A stretch of DNA of 24,228 nucleotides from Aquimarina sp. (GTDB taxonomy: Bacteria; Bacteroidota; Bacteroidia; Flavobacteriales; Flavobacteriaceae), in NCBI GenBank assembly GCA_002697475.1, contig NZVW01000127.1, positions 1 through 24,228 on the forward strand, given 5' to 3'. Positions 6,151 through 14,036 of the stretch are shown piece after piece. Positions within the stretch are counted from its first letter, which is position 1, and each line of letters starts with the position of its first letter. The notes beneath the pieces are model-generated. The model was not told the origin of the DNA. It did not search any database and saw nothing but the letters and a program-made list of their open reading frames with translations. Position numbers and translations under genes: made by a program.

Positions 6151-8244
6151 TTACACACTTTCTATGTCCGCCAGTCTAAACTTCTGAACTTTATCTAAAA
6201 ACTCTTCTGCTTTTTTGATATAATCCAGAGCAAAATCCCGTGTAGGAGCATTTTTCTTAATTTGATAAACCAAGTCAGAAAACGAAGTGTTTAATTCTAC
6301 TTTTTTAGCATCCACAAACAATTCATCAAATTGACTTATTATTCCTGCATGGGTATTGGTCTTTTTATTTTCAGCAATAAGTAATGCCTTTGCTGAATTA
6401 ACAAGAGAACTATACGCGTGATAAATTGCATCTGAGTAGATTTTATTATCAAAGGAAAGCCGGGCATTAGCAATTTTTTCTTCACTTTCAAGAAATAAAG
6501 TAGCTACCAGATCAATAACTACTCCTGCACACTCACCCACTCCAATTGCCTGAACGTATTTTTCTTCATTGCCCCAATCAATAAAATCCTGAGGAGTTAG
6601 ATTATCAATGTCTGAGAGATCAGTTAATAAATCATAAAAGTACATCTGACCCTTATCCTTATAGTAATCTACAAACATCTCCCCGTCTGCATTCGCTTCA
6701 AAATCATTAAGTATTCTGCGTAGAGCTTCCGGACCTCTTCTACTTGGGATTTTTACTACTTTATCCGCAAAAAGTCCTTTACCATCCCCCAAATTACCTC
6801 CTCCCAGTAAAACCTGTAATGCAGGCGCTACCAATTTATCCTTAGTACGTATAGACATTCCCTGAAAACCTATATTAGCCATATTATGCTGACCACAGGC
6901 ATTCATACACCCACTAATCTTAATCACTAAATCATCCTTATCCAGATATTGCGGATACTCTGTTTTTATAATTCTTTCTAGTTCTTCTGCTATACCTGTA
7001 CTGCTGGCAATGCCCAGGTTACAAGTATCTGTACCCGGACAAGCAGTAATATCTACAGCTTTATTATAACCTGCAGCTGTAAAACCTATTTTTTTTAATT
7101 CCTGATAGAAATATGGTATCAATTCTTCTTTAACATAAGGAATCAATATATTTTGCCTTAGAGAAAGTCTTAATTCCCCGGCTGCATACTGCTCCACTAA
7201 ATCTGCTAATAATCTGGCTTTATCAGTATAAAAATCTCCTAATAGAACTTTAATTCCGATAGCCAAAAAGCCCTTTTGTTTTTGAGCAACCAGATTTGTC
7301 TTTTTCCATAACTCAAAAGCTTCGACATCATCTATAGTTACCTTAGGGATAGAAACAACCTCTGCAGGCTGAGAGACCTCATAGTTTTCAACATCGATAT
7401 CGACAGTCTTAAAAGGGATAGCTTCTTGCTCATCTTCAACCAACTGCTTAAAAGCGTCTAAGCCTATATCTTTGATAAGGAACTTCATTCTTGCTTTAGC
7501 ACGACTTTTTCGTTCGCCATGCCTATCAAAAATTCGTAGTACTCCTTCCATTACAGGGATTATTTTATCTGCTGATAAAAAACTATATAACTCGTCTGCA
7601 TGTCTGGGCTGAGATCCCAGTCCACCTCCTAATAATACTTTAAAACCTCTGATATTGTTCTCAATTTTAGCTATAAAACCAAGATCGTGCATATAGGATA
7701 ATCCGGTATCCTGATCAGAAGCCGAAAAAGAGACCTTAAACTTACGCCCCATCTCCTGACAGATAGGATTTCTAAGAAAATATTTAAATACCGCATGAGC
7801 ATAAGGTGATACATCAAAAGGCTCGTTAGGATCAATACCTGCAGTTTCTGAAGCTGTTACATTACGCACAGTATTACCACAGGCCTCTCTTAAGGTAACA
7901 TCATCCTTTTCCAGCTCTGCCCATAACTCAGGAGTACGGTCCAGATTTACATAATGAATCTGAATATCCTGGCGAGTGGTAATGTGTAATCTTCCGGTCG
8001 AATATTCATCAGCCACATCTGAAATACGTCTTAACTGATTAGATTTAACTTTACCGTAAGGAAGCTTAATACGAATCATTTGTACTCCTTCCTGTCTCTG
8101 ACCATAAACACCACGAGCCAAACGAAGGCTTCGAAATTTCTCTTCATCGATCTTACCCTTATGGAACAGTTCAATTTTATTTGCCAGTTCAATAATGTCT
8201 TTTTCGACAACCGGATTTTCTATTTCTGTTCTAAAACTCTGCAT
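6151..8244 (-). CDS. Ferredoxin-type assimilatory sulfite reductase with C-terminal HEPN-like domain
   Basis: This 697-residue siroheme/[4Fe-4S] enzyme reduces sulfite to sulfide with six electrons. Two ferredoxin-like and siroheme half-domains are seen: TGRLHITTRQDIQIHYV at residues 83-99 and GELRLSLRQNILIPYV at 356-371. The cluster ligands are C402, C408 (CPGTDTC), C446 and C450 (SGCMNACGQHNMANIG), with the Cx5C and Cx3C spacing of the family. About 130 residues follow the usual end. This tail (ARLSFDNKIYSDAIYHAYSS, then ALLIAENKK and RDFALDYIKKAEEFL) looks like a HEPN helical bundle. The RxxxxH motif of HEPN ribonucleases is not seen. Nitrite reductase is the alternative family, but cysD, cysN and cysH alongside favour sulfite. 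The enzyme is followed by its siroheme and electron-supply genes. Confidence 0.93.
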   Translation of the reverse strand: MQSFRTEIENPVVEKDIIELANKIELFHKGKIDEEKFRSLRLARGVYGQRQEGVQMIRIKLPYGKVKSNQLRRISDVADEYSTGRLHITTRQDIQIHYVNLDRTPELWAELEKDDVTLREACGNTVRNVTASETAGIDPNEPFDVSPYAHAVFKYFLRNPICQEMGRKFKVSFSASDQDTGLSYMHDLGFIAKIENNIRGFKVLLGGGLGSQPRHADELYSFLSADKIIPVMEGVLRIFDRHGERKSRAKARMKFLIKDIGLDAFKQLVEDEQEAIPFKTVDIDVENYEVSQPAEVVSIPKVTIDDVEAFELWKKTNLVAQKQKGFLAIGIKVLLGDFYTDKARLLADLVEQYAAGELRLSLRQNILIPYVKEELIPYFYQELKKIGFTAAGYNKAVDITACPGTDTCNLGIASSTGIAEELERIIKTEYPQYLDKDDLVIKISGCMNACGQHNMANIGFQGMSIRTKDKLVAPALQVLLGGGNLGDGKGLFADKVVKIPSRRGPEALRRILNDFEANADGEMFVDYYKDKGQMYFYDLLTDLSDIDNLTPQDFIDWGNEEKYVQAIGVGECAGVVIDLVATLFLESEEKIANARLSFDNKIYSDAIYHAYSSLVNSAKALLIAENKKTNTHAGIISQFDELFVDAKKVELNTSFSDLVYQIKKNAPTRDFALDYIKKAEEFLDKVQKFRLADIESV

Positions 8245-8351
8245 TTCCTTTGATGTTTTGGCCCTTCAGAAAAGGACATAGTTATGACTTTTGTGTACTT
8301 TTTTTTATCTAAAAAATTCTATTGTTTTTTCTAATAATTTGGTATCAGTTT

Positions 8352-9599
8352 CTAAACTATAAAACCAACACCTGAGGTGTTATTTGTTTGAGAATCAATT
8401 AATATAAATGACCCTGATGATTTATTATTATGGTATTTGTCAAAAGCAAGTGGTTTACTCAACTGTATACTAACCTTTCCTATTTCATTAAGACCAAGAC
8501 TATTTTTAGAATTATCCTCTCCGGAAAAATCAGTAGCTATAGTACCTTCAATACTTTTTATCTTAGCCAGAATACGACTACTGCCGCTTTGAATAAAATA
8601 GTTTGTTCCGGGGTTCAATGACTTGTTATCCATCCAACAAACTGTAGCTGTTAGTTGTTTTTCTATTTGCGGTTTTTCATCGGATTTAACGATCATATCT
8701 CCTCTGCTAACATTTACATCATCTTCAAGTGTAATTGTGCAGGAGCTTCCTCTGCCAGCAGTATCAAACTTTTCATCAAAGAAGAAAATTTCTTTTATTC
8801 TCGAAGTCGTCAATGAAGGAAGAATAGTTACTTCATCTCCTACTGAAAGATCTCCTCCATACAATTTACCTGCATATCCTCTAAAGTCATGAAATTCATC
8901 TTTCTTTGGTCTTATGACAGTTTGTATTGGAAATCTTACCTGAGATTTTTCATAAACATCCTGTGCATCCAATTCTTCAAGATGCTCTAATAATGTCTGC
9001 CCTTTATACCAGGAAGTATGTGAGGAACGATCCACTACATTATCTCCCTGTAAAGCACTCACAGGAATAAATGTGATGTTTTGATCTTTAAAATCACTTT
9101 TGTCTATCAACTTTTGAAAATCTGATTTCACAGATTCAAAAACTTCTTCCGCATAATCTACCAGATCCATTTTATTGATCGCTACAATGACATCCTTAAC
9201 TCGCAAGAGATTATTGATAAAAAAGTGTCTGTATGTTTGTTCAACAACACCTTTTCTAGCATCAACCAGGATGATGGAAGCCTGAGAAGTAGATGCACCT
9301 GTAACCATATTTCTGGTATACTCTATATGTCCAGGCGTATCTGCTATGATGTAACTTTTTGTTTCTGTTGAAAAATAAATATGAGCCACATCTATTGTAA
9401 TTCCTTGTTCACGTTCTGCGATTAGCCCATCGGTAGCCAGTGAAAAGTCCAGATAATCAAAACCATTAGCTTTACTTTTAGCTTCTATGGCTTCTAGTTT
9501 ATCAGTAGTTAAAGACTTCGTATCATAGAGAAGTCTACCAATTAAAGTACTTTTACCGTCATCTACACTACCTGCTGTTGCTATTTTTAATACTTCCAT
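8352..9599 (-). CDS. cysN: Sulfate adenylyltransferase, GTPase subunit (CysN)
   Basis: This 415-residue protein couples GTP hydrolysis to formation of adenosine 5'-phosphosulfate (APS) from ATP and sulfate, as partner of CysD. The GTPase motifs are G1 GSVDDGKS (residues 10-17), DTPGH (87-91) and NKMD (142-145), with IAEREQGITIDVA (60-72) as switch I; elongation-factor-like beta-barrel domains follow. It stops near the end of the CysN core and has no C-terminal APS kinase domain, unlike CysNC fusions. It is separated from cysD by 65 bp and from the sulfite reductase gene by 107 bp, all on one strand. That second gap has no clear promoter. Confidence 0.96.
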   Translation of the reverse strand: MEVLKIATAGSVDDGKSTLIGRLLYDTKSLTTDKLEAIEAKSKANGFDYLDFSLATDGLIAEREQGITIDVAHIYFSTETKSYIIADTPGHIEYTRNMVTGASTSQASIILVDARKGVVEQTYRHFFINNLLRVKDVIVAINKMDLVDYAEEVFESVKSDFQKLIDKSDFKDQNITFIPVSALQGDNVVDRSSHTSWYKGQTLLEHLEELDAQDVYEKSQVRFPIQTVIRPKKDEFHDFRGYAGKLYGGDLSVGDEVTILPSLTTSRIKEIFFFDEKFDTAGRGSSCTITLEDDVNVSRGDMIVKSDEKPQIEKQLTATVCWMDNKSLNPGTNYFIQSGSSRILAKIKSIEGTIATDFSGEDNSKNSLGLNEIGKVSIQLSKPLAFDKYHNNKSSGSFILIDSQTNNTSGVGFIV

Positions 9600-9664
9600 T
9601 TTTAATTAATTCTTGGTGATTGACAAATGTTGTTTACTGTTATACGCCAACGAATGGCAATCCT

Positions 9665-10600
9665 CTAAAAATATCCTTGTTGTTTTCTCTTTTCCATTGC
9701 AGCTTCAGATCTTTTATCATCAATTCTGGCACCTCTTTCAGAAATTTTAGAAGATCTGATTTCTGCTACCACTTTTTCAATCGTGCCGGCATCTGATAAA
9801 ACTGCTGCAGTACAAGACATATCTCCTACAGTTCTAAACCGAACCGTTCTTTCTTCAACAGTTTCACTATCATCTCTATATACTACATTATCTTCAGCAG
9901 ACCAGATCATACCATCTCGGATGAACGTCTTTCTTTTATGAGCAAAGTATATAGATGGTATTTCAATATTTTCCTTTTCGATATAGCTCCAAACATCCAA
10001 TTCTGTCCAGTTACTTATTGGAAACACTCTAACATTCTGTCCTAATTCAATTTTCCCGTTAAGATGATCAAACAATTCTGGTCTTTGATTTTTCTCATCC
10101 CATTGACCAAAATCATCTCTTACAGAAAAAATTCTTTCTTTAGCCCTTGCTTTTTCTTCATCTCTACGTGCTCCTCCAATGGCTGCATCGAACTTAAATT
10201 CTTCAAGAGCATCTAACAGAGTAGTTGTTTGTAAACTATTTCTGCTGGCGTACTTCCCTTTTTCTTCTACAACCTTTCCCTGATCGATCGAATCCTGAAC
10301 CTTTCTTACGATCAATTCTACTCCTAATTCTTCAACTAGCTTGTCTCTAAATGCTATCGTTTCAGGAAAGTTATGCCCCGTATCTATATGTAAAAGAGGG
10401 AAAGGAATCTTTGCCGGATAAAAAGCTTTTTGGGCCAATCTTACCAAAGTAATAGAGTCTTTTCCTCCTGAGAATAATAATACTGGTTTTTCGAATTGTG
10501 CAGCTACTTCTCTAAGAATGTAAATAGCTTCACTTTCCAGTGTATTAACCTCTAACTTTTTATGAATAATGGGTTTTTCTATTTTTTCAATAACTTCCAT
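9665..10600 (-). CDS. cysD: Sulfate adenylyltransferase, catalytic subunit (CysD)
   Basis: This 311-residue ATP-pyrophosphatase-fold enzyme forms APS from ATP and sulfate together with CysN. The PP-loop SGGKDS is at residues 44-49, followed by LLHIDTGHNFPETI near 69-82, and the conserved GGARRDEEKARAKER near 157-171 is typical of CysD. The C-terminal end (SERGARIDDKRSEAAMEKRK) is also characteristic. The length is normal for the family. It lies between cysH (44 bp upstream) and cysN, an order found in many assimilatory operons. Confidence 0.97.
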   Translation of the reverse strand: MEVIEKIEKPIIHKKLEVNTLESEAIYILREVAAQFEKPVLLFSGGKDSITLVRLAQKAFYPAKIPFPLLHIDTGHNFPETIAFRDKLVEELGVELIVRKVQDSIDQGKVVEEKGKYASRNSLQTTTLLDALEEFKFDAAIGGARRDEEKARAKERIFSVRDDFGQWDEKNQRPELFDHLNGKIELGQNVRVFPISNWTELDVWSYIEKENIEIPSIYFAHKRKTFIRDGMIWSAEDNVVYRDDSETVEERTVRFRTVGDMSCTAAVLSDAGTIEKVVAEIRSSKISERGARIDDKRSEAAMEKRKQQGYF

Positions 10601-10644
10601 TTATAACTGTATTTTGGAGTGTTTTTAAAATAAATTGATAGGTA

Positions 10645-11271
10645 TCAGTTGGTATGTAATCCGCATTCTCTGTTTTCTAACACTTTTGTAGGATCAAAAT
10701 ATTTAAACTCGTTAGGCAACTTATTTTCTTGCAGATAAATATCAAGTTCCGCATCTGAGTAGTAGTAAAAAGGACTTACCTTAAGCACACCATCTTTACT
10801 TAAGCTCAGGATATCCAGAGAATCTCTAAGAGCAGTTTGTCCTTTTCGTAAGTTTGTAAACCAAACGTCAGGCTTAAATTCGCTCATTGCCCTCATAAAA
10901 GGTTCCAATTTAACCTGCTCAGTAAAAATCTTATGTCTTGGATCATCAATATCCGGTATCCCCATGATAGCATCTCTATGTGCGACTGTTTGTAGAGGTA
11001 CATACAATTTTATATTTAGCTTTAACTGCTCCTTCAACAATTCAGCATGCCTGTAGGTATTAGGTGTATTATAACCTGAATCACACCATATTACAGGAAT
11101 ATCATCTAAAGCCCGTACACAAACATTAAGTATCGCAGCTTCATATGGCCTGAAGTTTGTAGTGACAACAGGTCTCTTAGCATTTAATACTGCCCACTGT
11201 GCAATTTCTAAAGGGGACTTGTCCCTTAGAGATCTGTTTAAACTTTCTATTTCCTTCTGTGTAAAACTCAT
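10645..11271 (-). CDS. cysH: Phosphoadenylyl-sulfate (PAPS) reductase
   Basis: This 208-residue enzyme reduces activated sulfate to sulfite. The PP-loop-like substrate region (VVTTNFRPYEAAIL), DIPVIWCDSGYNTPNTYRHAE and VWFTNLRKGQTALRDSL fit the family. The C-terminal redox motif ECGLH has its catalytic C203 at the very end. The CC...CxxC cysteines that bind [4Fe-4S] in APS reductases are absent: the only other cysteines are C51 and C63, far apart. The sequence therefore predicts a PAPS-type reductase that relies on thioredoxin or glutaredoxin. That is at odds with the lack of an APS kinase gene here. The protein is slightly shorter than E. coli CysH. It is the second gene of the operon. Confidence 0.93.
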   Translation of the reverse strand: MSFTQKEIESLNRSLRDKSPLEIAQWAVLNAKRPVVTTNFRPYEAAILNVCVRALDDIPVIWCDSGYNTPNTYRHAELLKEQLKLNIKLYVPLQTVAHRDAIMGIPDIDDPRHKIFTEQVKLEPFMRAMSEFKPDVWFTNLRKGQTALRDSLDILSLSKDGVLKVSPFYYYSDAELDIYLQENKLPNEFKYFDPTKVLENRECGLHTN

Positions 11272-11310
11272 TTTTACGCTATATTTTTCTTAATTAAGAA
11301 ACCAAAAACA

Positions 11311-11577
11311 TTACTTACCCCATTTAATTTTATTCCAGATCCTTTCATGGAAAAAATATAGAATCATCTTTGTTATAAAATCAATCGATGCAATTGATGA
11401 TGCTAACACTAATTCACCAGTTAATAAATAAGAGACAATCAGCGTATCTAAAGTTCCTATGATTCTCCAGCTAACAGCTTTAGCAACGCTTCGTACCGGA
11501 CTCTCTGAAGATTTATCATCTGCATAAGAAGTCTTTTTTGTTGCAACTTTGTCTAATATCATTTGGTCTACTATCAT
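11311..11577 (-). CDS. DUF2061 small membrane protein
   Basis: This 88-residue protein is the first gene of the sulfate operon. The DUF2061 core runs from RSVAKAVSWRIIGTLDTLIV (residues 29-48) to FFHERIWNKIKWGK at the C-terminus. Two hydrophobic segments are predicted at about residues 37-55 and 57-75, and a polar N-terminal tail of about 28 residues precedes them. The W-R-x-x-G-T-x-D-T and ERIWNKIKWG motifs are the family signature. Function is unknown. Its leading position in sulfate assimilation operons suggests a role with sulfate, sulfite or sulfide at the membrane, but that is inference. An alternative start at M6 exists. Palindromic operator-like sites lie just upstream. Confidence 0.9.
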   Translation of the reverse strand: MIVDQMILDKVATKKTSYADDKSSESPVRSVAKAVSWRIIGTLDTLIVSYLLTGELVLASSIASIDFITKMILYFFHERIWNKIKWGK

Positions 11578-11604
11578 TTCTGATTCTTTTTAAACTCTAT
11601 TATC

Positions 11605-11619
11605 CTACTAAAACAGTAG
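11605..11619. promoter_or_regulatory. Operator-like palindrome, site 1 (CTACT-N5-AGTAG)
   Basis: A perfect inverted repeat CTACT-AAAAC-AGTAG, preceded by TATTATC. It sits 28 bp upstream of the DUF2061 start, just downstream of the candidate -7 box, so it would cover the transcription start. An identical-arm copy lies 51 bp away. Confidence 0.65.
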
Positions 11620-11628
11620 AGTATTAAG

Positions 11629-11636
11629 CAAATGTA
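11629..11636 (-). promoter_or_regulatory. Candidate -7 box of the sulfate assimilation operon
   Basis: The minus strand reads TACATTTG, an exact TAnnTTTG match. No TTG is found 17-23 nt upstream; that position is occupied by palindrome site 2. The operon may need an activator, or the palindrome may block the promoter. Confidence 0.5.
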
Positions 11637-11655
11637 CTTAGAATTTTTTATTATC

Positions 11656-11670
11656 CTACTAATCAAGTAG
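11656..11670. promoter_or_regulatory. Operator-like palindrome, site 2 (CTACT-N5-AGTAG)
   Basis: A second perfect copy, CTACT-AATCA-AGTAG, also preceded by TATTATC or TTATC and followed by AGA. Its centre is 51 bp from site 1, close to five helical turns, and it overlaps the place expected for the -33 element of the operon promoter. Confidence 0.65.
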
Positions 11671-11717
11671 AGAAATAAGTCTATTAAATACACTTTTACG
11701 AATAGTTTAACAAAACT

Positions 11718-11732
11718 CTAGTTAGTTAGTAG
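11718..11732. promoter_or_regulatory. Operator-like palindrome, site 3 (imperfect)
   Basis: CTAGT-TAGTT-AGTAG keeps one perfect half-site and has one mismatch in the other. Its centre is 62 bp from site 2, close to six helical turns. It lies nearer the divergent lipoprotein gene. Confidence 0.35.
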
Positions 11733-11842
11733 ATTAATCAATGTAAGCAAGAATTTAATGCGAAATACTTTACAATTTAGTTGAGTATTGAGGTATTTTT
11801 CATATATTTTGTAGTAGTATTGTAGCAATAACTCAATGTATT

Positions 11843-12376
11843 ATGAAAAAAATTCATGTTTTAATTCAATTTTTATTCATAGCTACACTTTTTAGTTGTA
11901 GTAATGATGATGATGGTACTATCACTGTTGATCAGTCACTAATTCCAGGTACATGGAATGTTACTGCCATACAGTCCAACGATGGAAGGTTTACGGGAAC
12001 AGTTGAAGGAATACCAGTTAGTGGAAGTTTTACTGCAGCAGGTAAGAACATTACGACTCAGATTGTTTTTGTTGAGGGAACTGAAAATACATTTACCAGT
12101 AGTGGAGGATTTACTTTAGAAGTTTCCATTTTAATTCCGCTTCAGGATCCCCTGGTAGTTGAAGAAGATTTTCCTGATTATCTAGGTAATGGTTCCTGGA
12201 GGGTAGAAGGAAATAATTTAATACTTACGGTGTCAAGTGAAGAAAGCGCTTACACTGTTACTAATCTTACTTCAATGAATATGTCGTTAGCAGCATCTTT
12301 TAACGAAGAAGTTGACTATAATGGCACCATATTCGGCTTAGACGGCACTTTAGAAATTGATCTAAGTAAAAACTAA
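11843..12376 (+). CDS. Putative lipoprotein, lipocalin-like
   Basis: This 177-residue protein has a lipoprotein signal peptide: MKK, a hydrophobic stretch, then the lipobox LFSC with the modified cysteine at C19, followed by SNDDDG. The acidic residues after the cysteine resemble the flavobacterial export signal for surface lipoproteins. The mature part begins with GTWNVTAIQSNDGRF near residues 37-51 and is rich in alternating beta strands (FTLEVSILIPL, NNLILTVSSEESAYTVTNL), typical of the lipocalin-like or calycin folds in Bacteroidetes. No ligand can be inferred. It is divergent from the sulfate operon and shares the 265-bp control region with its palindromes, so co-regulation is possible. 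It ends at a strong hairpin. Confidence 0.88.
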   Translation: MKKIHVLIQFLFIATLFSCSNDDDGTITVDQSLIPGTWNVTAIQSNDGRFTGTVEGIPVSGSFTAAGKNITTQIVFVEGTENTFTSSGGFTLEVSILIPLQDPLVVEEDFPDYLGNGSWRVEGNNLILTVSSEESAYTVTNLTSMNMSLAASFNEEVDYNGTIFGLDGTLEIDLSKN

Positions 12377-12380
12377 AAAT

Positions 12381-12409
12381 AAAAAACCCTGATTAAATCA
12401 GGGTTTTTT
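12381..12409. terminator. Bidirectional terminator between the lipoprotein gene and metZ
   Basis: CCCTGAT (12387-12393) and ATCAGGG (12397-12403) form a perfect stem around TAA. Six A residues precede it and six T residues follow. It therefore works as an intrinsic terminator on both strands for two convergent genes, starting five bases after the lipoprotein stop and ending three bases before the metZ stop. Confidence 0.95.
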
Positions 12410-12411
12410 CA

Positions 12412-13590
12412 TTATACTTTATCCAGCGCTTGCTCAATATCCAGGATAATATCATCAATATTTTCAAGCCCTACAGAGCATCTCACCATACCATCTGTAA
12501 TTCCTACCGCCAATTTATCTTCTTGCACCAACTTGCTATGTGTAGTAGAGGCAGGATGAGTAACTATAGTTCGTGTATCCCCTAAATTTGCTGATAGTGA
12601 GCACATCTTTAAACTATTGAAAAATTGTTTTCCTGCTTCAACTCCACCTTTTATCTCAAAAGCCACAATATTGCCTCCTAACCTCATCTGTTTTTTAGCA
12701 ACTTCATATTGAGGATGTGATTTTAAAAATGGGTACTTAACCCAATTTACTTTATTATGATTTTCTAAAAACTCTGCTAACTGCAGCGCATTAGCACAGT
12801 GTTTTTCCGCCCTCACAGCTAATGTCTCTAAACTTTTTGACAATACCCATGCATTAAATGGCGATAAAGCCGGTCCGGTATTTCTGGAAAACAAATAAAT
12901 CTCTCTGATTAAATCTTCTCTCCCCACAGTCACTCCGCCTAAAACTCTTCCTTGACCATCGATCATCTTTGTTGCTGAATGGATCACAAGATCAGCCCCA
13001 AACTTTATTGGGTTTTGAAGATAAGGCGTAGCAAAACAGTTATCTATAACTAATAATAAATTGTATTTTTTTGCTATCGCTGATAAATGTTCTAAATCCA
13101 AAACATCTACTCCGGGATTGGTCGGTGATTCCGCATAAAGGATTTTGGTATTGGGTTGAATCAGAGATTCAATTTTTTCTACTTCGTCTACCTTAAAATA
13201 ACTGGTTTCGATATTCCATTTAGGCAAGTATTTGGTGAATAAGGAATGGGTTGAACCAAAAACTGATCTAGCAGAAACGATATGATCTCCCGCATCCAGT
13301 AGTGCAGCAAAAGTTGAAAACACCGCTGCCATACCAGTTGCAAAGGCATAACCTGATTCTGCACCTTCTAAAGCACAAATTTTATCAACAAACTCTGAGG
13401 TGTTAGGATTGCTAAAACGACTGTATAAGTTTCGCTCCTTTTCTTCAGCAAATGCTGCTCGCATTTCTTCTGAATCTTCAAAAACAAAACCAGAGGTTAA
13501 ATATAATGGCACAGAATGTTCTAAAAACTGTGTTTTATCCGTTTGCGTTCTTACCGCTAAGGTTTCAAAATGTTGACTTTCACTACTCAT
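12412..13590 (-). CDS. metZ: O-succinylhomoserine sulfhydrylase-like PLP enzyme (MetZ)
   Basis: This 392-residue member of the Cys/Met metabolism PLP family probably makes homocysteine from an activated homoserine and sulfide. Family motifs are YSRFSNPNTSEF (56-67), GMAAVFSTFAALLDAGDHIV (86-105) and ESPTNPG (154-160). The PLP lysine is K208 in SATK, followed by IDGQGRVLGG, which is typical of MetZ rather than cystathionine gamma-synthase. It is the last gene of the SAM-I-controlled methionine operon, with its start overlapping the osmC stop by four bases (ATGA). The same operon also encodes MetY, which does a similar job with O-acetylhomoserine. The exact substrate, and whether it is a cystathionine gamma-synthase or lyase, cannot be settled from sequence alone. 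Confidence 0.9.
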   Translation of the reverse strand: MSSESQHFETLAVRTQTDKTQFLEHSVPLYLTSGFVFEDSEEMRAAFAEEKERNLYSRFSNPNTSEFVDKICALEGAESGYAFATGMAAVFSTFAALLDAGDHIVSARSVFGSTHSLFTKYLPKWNIETSYFKVDEVEKIESLIQPNTKILYAESPTNPGVDVLDLEHLSAIAKKYNLLLVIDNCFATPYLQNPIKFGADLVIHSATKMIDGQGRVLGGVTVGREDLIREIYLFSRNTGPALSPFNAWVLSKSLETLAVRAEKHCANALQLAEFLENHNKVNWVKYPFLKSHPQYEVAKKQMRLGGNIVAFEIKGGVEAGKQFFNSLKMCSLSANLGDTRTIVTHPASTTHSKLVQEDKLAVGITDGMVRCSVGLENIDDIILDIEQALDKV

Positions 13591-14012
13591 ACTTCCTCAT
13601 TATTAACGACAACTTTATAGGTTATCTTAGCAGTTGGCTCTAATGTTTTAGACACGGAACAATACTTGTCAAATGATAGCTGAGCAGCTCTTTGAGCTTT
13701 TTCAGGAACTACATCACCCTCTAAATACACTGTAATAAGTATATCCTTAAATGGTTTAGCTCCATCGATTGGCACTCGTATTCCTTCAACTGTAGCTTCA
13801 TAAGCTGTTATTTCCTGTCGCTGTTTTTTTAAAATTGAAATAATATCAATTGCACTACAGCCCGCTACTCCCATGAGAACATATTCCATTGGACTGGGAG
13901 CCAGATCATGACCTCCTACCTCTGCTTTACTATCAATATAAGTAATATGTCCTCGTTCATTTTTTAATTCAAAATGATAATCGTTATCTAATCTTTTTAG
14001 CTGTACTTTCAT
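13587..14012 (-). CDS. OsmC-family protein
   Basis: This 141-residue protein has the two OsmC cysteines: C52 in VAGCSAIDIISIL and C118 in FDKYCSVSKTL. In OsmC/Ohr proteins these form a thiol peroxidase site that reduces organic hydroperoxides. The PMEYVLMGVAGCSA region (41-54) and the amphipathic helix after it are characteristic. Its sits inside the methionine operon, between the aspartate kinase-homoserine dehydrogenase and metZ, and is translationally coupled to metZ through ATGA. Its role there is unknown. A link to sulfide or persulfide handling, or protection of sulfhydrylases from oxidation, is conceivable but not shown. Confidence 0.92.
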   Translation of the reverse strand: MKVQLKRLDNDYHFELKNERGHITYIDSKAEVGGHDLAPSPMEYVLMGVAGCSAIDIISILKKQRQEITAYEATVEGIRVPIDGAKPFKDILITVYLEGDVVPEKAQRAAQLSFDKYCSVSKTLEPTAKITYKVVVNNEEV

Positions 14013-14036
14013 CTATTTAAAATTTTTATTTATTGG

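Noticed and set aside
8245..8351. A separate promoter between cysN and the sulfite reductase gene
   Set aside because: The 107-bp gap is A+T-rich with T runs, but no TAnnTTTG box with correctly spaced TTG was found on the minus strand.
8430..8892. Plus-strand open frames antisense to cysN
   Set aside because: The minus-strand CysN is complete and conserved. The antisense products are unstructured and lack start signals.
11605..11670. The two CTACT-N5-AGTAG palindromes as transcription terminators or a CRISPR-like repeat
   Set aside because: The stems are five pairs with no T-tract, there are only two perfect copies, and they flank a promoter box, which fits operators better.
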